This document shows, piece after piece, positions 8,070 through 15,320 of a stretch of DNA of 49,619 nucleotides. Positions within the stretch are counted from its first letter, which is position 1. The number at the start of each line of letters is the position of its first letter. The stretch is taken from positions 1 to 49,619 of the forward strand of contig CAUJEL010000176.1 in assembly GCA_963169875.1 (NCBI GenBank). Reading direction: 5' to 3'. This DNA is from Candidatus Zhuqueibacterota bacterium (lineage in GTDB: Bacteria; Zhuqueibacterota; Zhuqueibacteria; Residuimicrobiales; Residuimicrobiaceae). The notes beneath the pieces were generated by a model. The model was not told where the DNA came from. It ran no database searches and saw only the letters and a list, made by a program, of their open reading frames with translations. The translations under genes and the position numbers were made by a program.

Positions 8070-9087
8070 CGCTGGCCTCTCCCTGTTTGTTCCGCTGCGA
8101 CCGTTCCAGTAATTTGGCGAGATAGCCCCTGCGAGCCTCGCGGTAGACGGGCAGACGGATATGGAAAATCGCGCCGCTGTTGTTTTCCGTACTCATGAGC
8201 GAGATCGATCCGCCATGATACTGGATGATTTCTTTGACCCAATATAATCCCAGCCCGGTTCCTTTGACACTGGGACTGTTGGGGGTGACAATGCGGTAGA
8301 ATTTTTTAAACACTTTGTTCTTTTCATAGAAAGGAATGCCGATACCTTGGTCACGAATGATGAGCGATATCTTTTTGGCATCAGAACTCAGCGTGATGGT
8401 CATGCGCAGGGGCGCCTGACTGTATTTGATGCTGTTATCAATGAGATTGAAAAGCACGATGCGCATGGCCTCGGCGTCCACCACACAGGGAGCGTGCGAC
8501 TCGCCTTTAATCTGAATGGCCTCACTGGGCAATTTGAATTGATCATTGGCATCTGCAACGATGCGCCGCACCAAGGCATCCATATCCTCAATCTCGAAAC
8601 GATGTGCGATCTGCTTATGCTCCAAAGCGGGCATTTCCAGGATGGAACTTATCAAATGATCCAGCCGTCCGGCATCCTTGAGCATCCGTCCGATGAATTC
8701 CTGCTGTTGATCGCGCGCAAGATCATGGCGTTTGAGGGTTTCGAGATAGAGCTGAATGGAGGCCAAAGGCGATTTCAGTTCATGCGTCACATTGGCGATG
8801 AATTTGTCATAGAGGTTCGTGAGATTGTATTGCAGGCTGAAGCGCCGGAACAGGATGGACATGCCGACTGAAATGGCCACCAGCAGGATGAGCCCGCTCA
8901 CCAGGACGAATACATTGCGGCCCTCTTCTGCGATCTGCGGCGACAGCTTGTCGCCAACCTGACTGAAAATGATATAATTGGAGACATACCAGTAAATCCA
9001 CAGGGACACCAGGGTCAGCCAGGCCAACTGCGCGATGATAAAAATCAAAAACGGATAAAAATAGGATTGCCAGCGTTTCATGGTCAT
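8053..9087 (-). CDS. Membrane sensor histidine kinase
   Basis: The 344-residue kinase has two membrane segments (about 10-35 and 58-80) enclosing only a short periplasmic stretch of about 20 residues, so the stimulus is probably membrane-borne or intramembrane. The H-box VTHELKSPLAS places the phosphorylated His at 102; N-box NLIDNSIKYS, G1 DQGIGIP and G2 GTGLGLYWVKEI are all intact. No HAMP domain is evident. It is the upstream partner of the OmpR-type regulator. The start could be codon 1 or Met3; no strong ribosome site separates them. Confidence 0.92.
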   Translation of the reverse strand: MTMKRWQSYFYPFLIFIIAQLAWLTLVSLWIYWYVSNYIIFSQVGDKLSPQIAEEGRNVFVLVSGLILLVAISVGMSILFRRFSLQYNLTNLYDKFIANVTHELKSPLASIQLYLETLKRHDLARDQQQEFIGRMLKDAGRLDHLISSILEMPALEHKQIAHRFEIEDMDALVRRIVADANDQFKLPSEAIQIKGESHAPCVVDAEAMRIVLFNLIDNSIKYSQAPLRMTITLSSDAKKISLIIRDQGIGIPFYEKNKVFKKFYRIVTPNSPSVKGTGLGLYWVKEIIQYHGGSISLMSTENNSGAIFHIRLPVYREARRGYLAKLLERSQRNKQGEASDDGAE

Positions 9088-9195
9088 GAATAAAGTTTTA
9101 CCGTACTTTTACAATAGTTGATTTTTTTACCCTGTATATTACAGGCGATACAGATTTTTATTTGCGCCGAAGCTGCAGGTTGCCAATCGGTCATT

Positions 9196-9475
9196 AATCG
9201 CAGCGTGGTCGCTTGCCAGCGAGGCTTTCATCGGCAAATGCTCCACAGAATAGACGTTGAATGGCTGCGAGCCCCAATAATTTCAGAGGCAAATTCGGCA
9301 GATAACAGACTTGGAGTGAGCGCAAGCCCACGAGGATTTCACCGGGAAATTCTCGACAAAACAGACGTTGAATGGGCGCGAGCCCACAAGAATTTCAGTG
9401 GCAAATCCTTGATAAAACAGACGTGAGGTGGGCGCCAGCCCACAGGATCGTCAAAAAAAGATACTTGATAAAGAA
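9196..9475. repeat. Tandem array of about five 56-bp units, each with a hairpin
   Basis: Units begin at about 9196, 9253, 9308, 9364 and 9420, with lengths of 55-57 bp and decreasing similarity towards the left end. Units 2-5 begin with GAC(G)TT/TG and contain a GGGCGCGAGCCC-like stem: TGGGC-GCGA-GCCCA in unit 4, GTGGGC-GCCA-GCCCAC in unit 5, GGCT-GCG-AGCC in unit 2, GAGC-GCAA-GCCC in unit 3. The period is not divisible by three, so an open frame across it is accidental. It occupies most of the gap between the divergent kinase and flavoprotein genes. Confidence 0.75.
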
Positions 9476-9563
9476 GTATACGAATTTTCCGCGGCAGTGT
9501 AAAGCATTATTTGGCCGCTAAATGAAGTGACGCAAAGGTTAGTGTGTAAGAAAGGAGCTTTAT

Positions 9564-10700
9564 ATGAGCTGGAATTCCATGCCTTCTTTAAAACTGGGCG
9601 ATCTGGAAGCCCGCGTTCCCATTGTGCAAGGGGGTATGGGGGTGGGCATTTCCGGCGCCGGTCTGGCGAGCGCGGTGGCGAACGCCGGCGGCATCGGCGT
9701 CATCGCCTCGGTTGGATTGGACCTGATGCTCGGCCAGAGCAGGGGTCGCAAAAAGGGCGCCAGCGTCCTTGGCCTGCAACAGGAGATAGCCAAAGCGCGC
9801 AAACAGACGCGCGGCATTCTGGGGGTCAATATCATGGTCGCCATCACCGATTTCACCCAGTTGGTGGATGCGGCGGTCGACGCGGAAGTCGATGTGCTTT
9901 TTATGGGCGCGGGATTACCCTTGCATTTTTCCGAGAATCTGCCCGCCGAACGTCTCAAGCATATGCACAGCAAAGTGGTGCCCATTGTTTCATCCGGCCG
10001 GGCGGCCGAACTCATCTTTCAATATTGGGCGAATAAATTCGGTCGCGTGCCCGATGGCGTGGTCGTCGAAGGCCCCAAAGCGGGTGGCCATCTTGGGTTC
10101 AAGAAGGAACAAATTTTTAACCCCGAGTACGCCCTGGAAAAATTGATCCCGCAGGTGGTGCGGGCCGTGCGTCCCTTCGCCGATACTTTTGACAAACAGA
10201 TTCCAGTCATTGCCGCGGGCGGTATTTTCACCGGCAAGGATATTTATGATATCATGCAGCTCGGCGCTTCGGGCGTGCAGATGGCCACGCGTTTCATCGC
10301 CACCCACGAGTGCGATGCTGATCTGGCCTTTAAACAAGCCATCATCGCGGCGGAAGAAAAAGACGTTATGATCATCGACAGCCCGGTCGGTCTGCCCGGA
10401 CGCGCGGTGCGTAACCGCTTCCTCGAAGATGTCGAAGCTGGCACAAAAATGCCATTTACGTGTCCCTACAAATGCCTGAAATCCTGTGATTTTCGCAGCG
10501 CGCCCTATTGCATTGCCTCTGCCCTGACCAATGCGCAACACGGCCGCCTCGAGGACGGTTTCGCTTTCACCGGCGCCAATGCACATCGCGTGAAAAAAAT
10601 AGTCTCTGTGGCGGAACTGATGACAGAGCTTGAACAGGAATATGGTGCAGCGTGTGAGCGCATTCTCGAACCCTCTTTGGTAGAAGAAGCCTGTCTCTGA
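9564..10700 (+). CDS. Nitronate monooxygenase / 2-nitropropane dioxygenase-like flavoprotein
   Basis: TIM-barrel FMN enzyme of 378 residues related to nitronate monooxygenase and FabK-type enoyl-ACP reductase. Visible family features are PIVQGGMGVGIS at the N-terminus, the phosphate-binding AAGGIFTGKD, and VVVEGPKAGGHLG with the His used in this family. A C-terminal cysteine-containing segment (CPYKCLKSCDFRSAPYC) is characteristic of a subgroup and could bind metal. The start ATG follows GAAAGGAG (9550-9556). The substrate cannot be told from sequence; oxidation of nitronates or a reductase role are both possible. It is monocistronic and is followed by a hairpin with eight T. Confidence 0.87.
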   Translation: MSWNSMPSLKLGDLEARVPIVQGGMGVGISGAGLASAVANAGGIGVIASVGLDLMLGQSRGRKKGASVLGLQQEIAKARKQTRGILGVNIMVAITDFTQLVDAAVDAEVDVLFMGAGLPLHFSENLPAERLKHMHSKVVPIVSSGRAAELIFQYWANKFGRVPDGVVVEGPKAGGHLGFKKEQIFNPEYALEKLIPQVVRAVRPFADTFDKQIPVIAAGGIFTGKDIYDIMQLGASGVQMATRFIATHECDADLAFKQAIIAAEEKDVMIIDSPVGLPGRAVRNRFLEDVEAGTKMPFTCPYKCLKSCDFRSAPYCIASALTNAQHGRLEDGFAFTGANAHRVKKIVSVAELMTELEQEYGAACERILEPSLVEEACL

Positions 10701-10773
10701 TGAAAAGGCTGGGCTCGCGCTAAATTTGCTTGCTATCACACTGGTGCTTTTGCACGAAAAAGCAGCTTACCAT

Positions 10774-10825
10774 GGCTTGGAATGCATTTATTGGGGAAAG
10801 AATGCGTTCCAAGGCTGTTTTTTTT
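10774..10825 (+). terminator. Terminator-like hairpin, also a member of the GGAATGCATT repeat family
   Basis: GGCTTGGAATGCATT (10774-10788) pairs with AATGCGTTCCAAGGC (10801-10815), and eight T follow (10818-10825). It can end the transcript of the flavoprotein gene. The stem is nearly the same as the central hairpin of the element at 13855-14022. A degenerate right terminus (ACCCGACCTCTTTTT, 10945-10959) suggests the whole 10774-10959 stretch is an old copy of that element. Confidence 0.65.
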
Positions 10826-11073
10826 GATGATGTAATTGATTTAATCGCGGCGCTGAGCAGGAGCCCCAGCAGGGGCCGTGTCTGCTCGAAGCCTGGTGTG
10901 AGAAATTTATTGCTGTGCCCAATAATAAACGGTGAAATTATTTTACCCGACCTCTTTTTCAATGCATAATACTGCGTCCGGCAAGGAGAGCGGATAATAT
11001 TATTTGAAATTTCTTTCCAGTTGGCTATGTTATTTAGTTATAAGTCACAAGTGGTTCAACCTTACATTTTGTT

Positions 11074-11490
11074 ATGATCACAAATATCACAAAAAAATAT
11101 CTTGTCCTGTTCTTTACTCTGGTTCACGTGGTGAGTTCGATCGGCTTCTCTGCGGTCAGCCATTACTGCCACCGGAGTCATCAACAGGCCATTACTACTG
11201 AAGCATGCTGCTGCGTGGATGTGCACATGGAATCCGAAACAACCGCCTGTACAGTCCCGCACAGCAAGCACTTGCCGTATGTAAATCTGCGCAATCCTTC
11301 TTGCTGTGAAGTGATCAGCCATTTTCACAAGATGGAAAATACCGCTCCGGTCACCACAGGTATGCCCATCTTGACGATGGCACAACCTGCTGCATTGTTA
11401 CCTACCGAAAAAAATATCCATCCGGTCATCGTTGGGCTGTTGCACCAACCTGATCCCCCTTTACAACGAATCTGCCCTCTTTTAATTTGA
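11074..11490 (+). CDS. HYC_CC_PP-type small secreted protein
   Basis: A 138-residue protein with an N-terminal signal peptide or membrane segment (ITKKYLVLFFTLVHVVSSIG). It has the three short motifs that give this Bacteroidota/FCB family its name: SHYCHRS, paired cysteines (EACCCVDVHME and PSCCEVI) and a C-terminal PDPP. His and Cys richness suggests metal handling in the periplasm or outer membrane, but the function is not established. It directly precedes a TonB-dependent receptor that also has a CC motif in its plug, as in other genomes. No strong ribosome site is visible, so the start is uncertain by a few codons. Confidence 0.7.
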   Translation: MITNITKKYLVLFFTLVHVVSSIGFSAVSHYCHRSHQQAITTEACCCVDVHMESETTACTVPHSKHLPYVNLRNPSCCEVISHFHKMENTAPVTTGMPILTMAQPAALLPTEKNIHPVIVGLLHQPDPPLQRICPLLI

Positions 11491-11520
11491 TTCCCGGACA
11501 AATCTCTCTTTTATCTATAG

Positions 11521-11546
11521 GCTGGTGAAATCCTCACCGCTTTTTT
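11521..11546 (+). terminator. Weak terminator or attenuator between HYC_CC_PP gene and TonB receptor
   Basis: GC-T-GGTGA (11521-11528) pairs with TCACC-GC (11534-11540) and is followed by six T (11541-11546). The stem is short, so partial read-through into the receptor gene is likely. It could set the ratio of the small protein to the receptor. Confidence 0.45.
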
Positions 11547-11581
11547 CATCTATTACTCTTTTTACCTGAGAGAGGTATGTC

Positions 11582-13798
11582 ATGAAGAAAATATTCTTTC
11601 TATTTATGCTTGGCGCCATCATGGTGCCCGCGCTATTCGCGCAGAAAATGGACACCTGGACCTGTGGTCACGTCTATGGCATCGAATTCCGTACGGACCA
11701 ACAGGACACCATTCCCCTTGTTCATGCCAATGTATACTGGGCGCAAACAACCCTTGGCAGCGTGACCGACGAGGATGGCTTTTTCCGCCTCGATTTGACG
11801 CCGGAGAGCCGCCGCCTCGTGGCTGGTTTTGTCGGTTATAAAAGTGATACCCTCACAGTGCAGCCGGGCACGCATGGTCTGGCTTTTTTCCTGCTGCCGG
11901 ACAAACGGCATGAGGAGATGGACATCAAAGCGCAACGGCCCAATACCCTGCACCTGCAGGAAGCAAAGATCAACACGCAATCGATCACCCAGCAGGGGCT
12001 GCGCACACTGGCCTGCTGCAATCTGGCGGAGAGCTTTGAAAACAATATTTCCGTCGATGTGGAACAAAGCGACGCAGTCAGCGGCGCAAAACGGATCAAG
12101 ATGCTGGGGCTGGCGGGTTTTTATACGCAAATTCTCGTTGAAAAGAATCCCCTGATGCGGGGGCTGATCTCGCCGTTTGGTCTGGAATATATTCCCGGAT
12201 TCTGGATCGATGCCATTGACATCTCCAAGGGCACGGCTTCGGTTGCTACCGGTTACGAGTCGATCACCGGTCAGATCAACGTTGAACTGATCAAACCTGA
12301 AAAGGGCGCACCGCTGGCCGTCAATGCCTTTCAAAACAGCATGGGACGCTCTGAGCTGACAGTGACAGGCGCGACCAGGCTGAGCCCGAAGCTTTCCACG
12401 ATGCTGCTCACCTATGCCAGCTATAACCGCAAGCGCTGGGATGACGACGGTGACACGTTTATCGATATGCCGCTGGTCAGCCATCTCAGTCTGATGAACC
12501 GCTGGCGCTACCATGGACAAGATCACGACGGTCAGATCGGGTTTAAAATCCTGCGGGACACCCGCGACGGCGGCCAGACGGATTTTGATTTTGGCCGGCC
12601 GCACACCGGTAACACGGCCTATGGGTCGCGCAACCGCATTCACCGTTACGAGTTCTTTTCCAAGGCGGGTACTCTGTTTGGCAACGGCAACAGCATTGGT
12701 TTGATCCTCTCCGGCTTCATACACCGTCAGGAAGCTTTCTGGGGACAAAAAAACTATGCAGGGGATGAAAACAGCCTCTATGCCAATCTGGTCTATGAGA
12801 AAAACGCGGGTGTCCATCTTCTGTCGTCGGGCTTGTCCTATACGCTGGATCAACGCGACGAAACCTATCTGGAGAGCCTTTACATCACCAGGGAGCGGGT
12901 CCCCGGAATTTTTGCCGAGTATACCTGGAAGCCGAACGGCCGCTTGAGCGCCATGGCTGGATTCCGCTATGACCGCCATAATCTCTTCGGACCCCTGTAT
13001 ACGCCGCGCATGCATCTCCGCTTTCAGGCGGATGCCTTGACCACCCTGCGGCTCTCCGCCGGCAAGGGTTATCGCGTGCCTCATTATTTCATGGACAATC
13101 CCGCCATTCTGGCGAGTTCACGGCAGTTGACAATCCGTGAAGCGCTCGATGTGGAAGAGGCGTGGAATGCCGGTCTGCAGGTCACGCGTGATTTTTCACT
13201 GGGCCCTGAGCGGCCAGGCACCGTGGTGGCAGATCTTTACCGCACCGAGTTCGTGCGCCAGGTGGTTGTCGACCTTGATCAGGATCCGCACAAGATCCTG
13301 CTCTACAACCTGGATGGCCGCTCCTATTCCAACAGCGCCCAAATCGAGGTCAGCGCCACCGCGATGCGGGGATTGGATCTGACGCTCGCCTATCGTTTCA
13401 ACGATGTGCGCATGACCTATGGCGGGCTGTTGCAGGATCTGCCGCTCAATCCGCGTCATAAGGGACTGGCCGTTCTTTCCTGGAGCCTGCCGAACCGCAA
13501 ATGGCAATTCGATGTCACTGCGCAATATAACGGCCGGACGCGGCTGCCGGACACCGCCCTCAATCCAGCGCCTTACCGGTTGGGCGGTAATTCCCCTGCC
13601 TTTGCCCAGCTCTTTGCGCAGATAACCCGCCGCTTGGGTGAAATCGAGGTCTATGTCGGGGGGGAAAACCTGACCGGATTCCGTCAGGAACAGCCCATTC
13701 TGGGATGGAACGATCCTTTCAGTCCCTGGTTCGATTCTTCCATGATATGGGGTCCTACAGCAGGTCGACGGTTTTACATGGGAATACGTTTGAATTAG
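11582..13798 (+). CDS. TonB-dependent outer-membrane receptor with carboxypeptidase-like N-domain
   Basis: A 738-residue outer-membrane transporter. A signal peptide (1-20, cut after ALFAQ) is followed by a carboxypeptidase-regulatory-like beta-sandwich (about 28-110), a plug domain (about 125-245) and a 22-strand barrel. The plug carries LACCNLAESFENN and SVDVEQSDAVSGAK, a conserved set in the FCB receptors that accompany HYC_CC_PP proteins; the adjacent cysteines may contact metal. Ribosome site GAGAGG (11571-11576). The substrate is probably a metal or metal complex, inferred from the neighbour only. No inner-membrane transporter or TonB gene is nearby. Confidence 0.9.
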   Translation: MKKIFFLFMLGAIMVPALFAQKMDTWTCGHVYGIEFRTDQQDTIPLVHANVYWAQTTLGSVTDEDGFFRLDLTPESRRLVAGFVGYKSDTLTVQPGTHGLAFFLLPDKRHEEMDIKAQRPNTLHLQEAKINTQSITQQGLRTLACCNLAESFENNISVDVEQSDAVSGAKRIKMLGLAGFYTQILVEKNPLMRGLISPFGLEYIPGFWIDAIDISKGTASVATGYESITGQINVELIKPEKGAPLAVNAFQNSMGRSELTVTGATRLSPKLSTMLLTYASYNRKRWDDDGDTFIDMPLVSHLSLMNRWRYHGQDHDGQIGFKILRDTRDGGQTDFDFGRPHTGNTAYGSRNRIHRYEFFSKAGTLFGNGNSIGLILSGFIHRQEAFWGQKNYAGDENSLYANLVYEKNAGVHLLSSGLSYTLDQRDETYLESLYITRERVPGIFAEYTWKPNGRLSAMAGFRYDRHNLFGPLYTPRMHLRFQADALTTLRLSAGKGYRVPHYFMDNPAILASSRQLTIREALDVEEAWNAGLQVTRDFSLGPERPGTVVADLYRTEFVRQVVVDLDQDPHKILLYNLDGRSYSNSAQIEVSATAMRGLDLTLAYRFNDVRMTYGGLLQDLPLNPRHKGLAVLSWSLPNRKWQFDVTAQYNGRTRLPDTALNPAPYRLGGNSPAFAQLFAQITRRLGEIEVYVGGENLTGFRQEQPILGWNDPFSPWFDSSMIWGPTAGRRFYMGIRLN

Positions 13799-13854
13799 GG
13801 ATTACTGGAAAGGACGGCTGCCCATAATGGTTTGCAGGGTAAGAACCTCAATCC

Positions 13855-14022
13855 GGGGTCGGACCAAATCAACTATGAACCAAGCAAGTTCAGGGACACG
13901 AGAAACGCCTGCAAATAGACCTTGGAATGCATTATGGAAGGCAAAAATGCATTCCATGGCGCTTTTGGGGCAAAAAAGGGTTTAATATTAAAATAAACAA
14001 TTAAATAATATGGTCCGACCCC
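13855..14022. repeat. 168-bp MITE/REP-like element with terminal inverted repeats and central hairpin
   Basis: The ends are GGGGTCGGACCAAAT (13855-13869) and, inverted, ATATGGTCCGACCCC (14008-14022), matching at 14 of 15 positions. Inside is a perfect stem GGAATGCATT (13924-13933) / AATGCATTCC (13946-13955). It has no coding capacity. Related partial copies lie at 7230 and 10774-10959. Elements with GGGGTC-GACC ends are often spread by REP-associated (Y1) transposases; none is in this window. Confidence 0.75.
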
Positions 14023-14039
14023 TTTTAAACTGCACCACC

Positions 14040-14348
14040 TCAAGAAACCCATTCTTGCGATGTGGTTAACGGTTTTTTGTATCCGAAAAACCACAAATAA
14101 TAAGACGTATGCCCTGCGCCGGCAAGGGGGGCTATCTGCACACCGTGTTTCACCTTGATGAGAAAAATCAACGGCGTAGATTCTGCGTGGACATAGAACG
14201 AGGGATAGCCAGGATCCCAGTTGTGGCGCTTATCCTTCCACGCGAGGAATTCCTGCGTCATGGCATGTTCAATATCCCAGGTGCCAACGAAGGTCGTAAG
14301 CACATAAAGGACGCAGTAGGTGATGCAGGCGATCTTGAAGGCTTTCAT
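14040..14348 (-). CDS. Hypothetical small exported or membrane-anchored protein
   Basis: A 102-residue frame starting MKAFKIACITYCVLYVLTTF, which can serve as a signal anchor. The remainder is aromatic-rich and soluble (Trp, Tyr and His in WKDKRHNWDPGYPSFYVHAE). A GTGAGAG sequence on the minus strand lies upstream of the ATG at a workable distance. No family is recognised. It ends 17 bases from the MITE-like element, which could therefore have inserted just beyond its 3' end. Confidence 0.55.
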   Translation of the reverse strand: MKAFKIACITYCVLYVLTTFVGTWDIEHAMTQEFLAWKDKRHNWDPGYPSFYVHAESTPLIFLIKVKHGVQIAPLAGAGHTSYYLWFFGYKKPLTTSQEWVS

Positions 14349-14625
14349 GGTTGACTCTCACGATGCACAAGTCATTAATAGAAATCTGAAATGAGTTGTT
14401 TTCATTGCTTCAGGCCCCGGTTTGAGGTGTGGGTATCTATCTAATAGAATATGATTTGCAGGGCAGAAAGTCAAGCTAAATGAATTCTGCCGAGATTTGC
14501 TGCATCAGGGTGTTTCACCGTGATTCTGCTCAATCCGATTGGAATAGCATTTTGGCTGAATTCGTTATCTTAGCATAGCTCATTCACCACTCAGCAGTGG
14601 ATGTACATCAGATTGGAGTACGATC

Positions 14626-15063
14626 ATGGCAACCGTCAGTACCTACCTCAATTTTTCCCGCAACACGGAAGAAGCTTTCAATTTTTATAAATCCATTTTT
14701 GGCGGCGAGTTCAGCGGCGGTGGCATCGCACGGTTCAAGGATGTTCCGCCCGCCGAAGACATGCCACCCTTGGCCGAAGAGGACAAACATCTGGTCATGC
14801 ACATACAACTCCCCCTGTTGGGTGGTCACCTGCTAATGGGATCCGATGCACCAGAGTCGATGGGATTCCAGATCAAATCAGGCAATAACACGCACATCAT
14901 GCTGAGTCCGGATACCAGAGCTGAAACCAAACGACTTTTTGAGGCGTTGTCGGCAGGCGGTAAAGTCACCATGGAGCTGCAGGAGATGTTCTGGGGCGAT
15001 TATTACGGCAGCTGTACGGATCAATTCGGTGTGCAGTGGATGTTCAATTGCGGTGAAAAATAA
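14626..15063 (+). CDS. PhnB-like VOC/glyoxalase-fold protein
   Basis: A 145-residue protein of the PhnB/DUF899-like branch of the vicinal-oxygen-chelate superfamily. Features are a first beta-alpha module STYLNFSRNTEEAFNFYKSI-F, the central LVMHIQLPLLGGHLLMGSD and the C-terminal FWGDYYGSCTDQFGVQW, typical of this family. These proteins usually act as dimers and bind metal, but most PhnB members have no proven reaction. The start is supported by GGAG eight bases upstream. It is followed after 8 bases by a second, shortened gene of the same fold, suggesting a small tandem group. Confidence 0.85.
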   Translation: MATVSTYLNFSRNTEEAFNFYKSIFGGEFSGGGIARFKDVPPAEDMPPLAEEDKHLVMHIQLPLLGGHLLMGSDAPESMGFQIKSGNNTHIMLSPDTRAETKRLFEALSAGGKVTMELQEMFWGDYYGSCTDQFGVQWMFNCGEK

Positions 15064-15071
15064 TCAGGAAG

Positions 15072-15278
15072 ATGAATATGTCCCATCCAATTACGCCCTG
15101 TCTCTGGTTCGACGGCCAGGCAGAGGAAGCGGCCCGTTTCTATGTATCGATTTTCAAGAATTCGAAGATCGGTCCTGTCAGCCGCTTTGGCAAAGACGCG
15201 GAGGACAACCACTTTGGCATAATGCAGGATGTTCTCCGCGCAGTTCGACAGATCAAGGCTGAAGATGCTCCCCTCTGA
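15072..15278 (+). pseudogene. Truncated VOC-fold (3-demethylubiquinone methyltransferase-like) gene
   Basis: The first 42 codons (ITPCLWFDGQAEEAARFYVS then IFKNSKIGPVSRFGKDAED) are a clear start of the PhnB/3-dmu-9_3-mt domain, which usually runs to about 150 residues. The homology then breaks off and the frame ends after 68 residues in an unrelated QDVLRAVRQIKAEDAPL. A deletion of the middle and C-terminal part is the simplest explanation. It probably has no VOC activity. Confidence 0.65.
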
Positions 15279-15320
15279 TCACTCGGAGAATATTTTGCCT
15301 TGGCGCAATAAACGAGACCC

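Noticed and set aside
9118-9426. Open frame of 102 codons over the 56-bp repeats
   Set aside because: The repeat period is not a multiple of three, so successive units are read in different frames, and there is no ribosome site.
9196-9475. CRISPR array
   Set aside because: The whole 56-bp unit repeats with gradual decay. There are no identical short repeats separated by unique spacers and no cas genes.
10730-10969. Short open frames on both strands after the flavoprotein gene
   Set aside because: They run across the terminator hairpin and a decayed repeat element and have no ribosome site.
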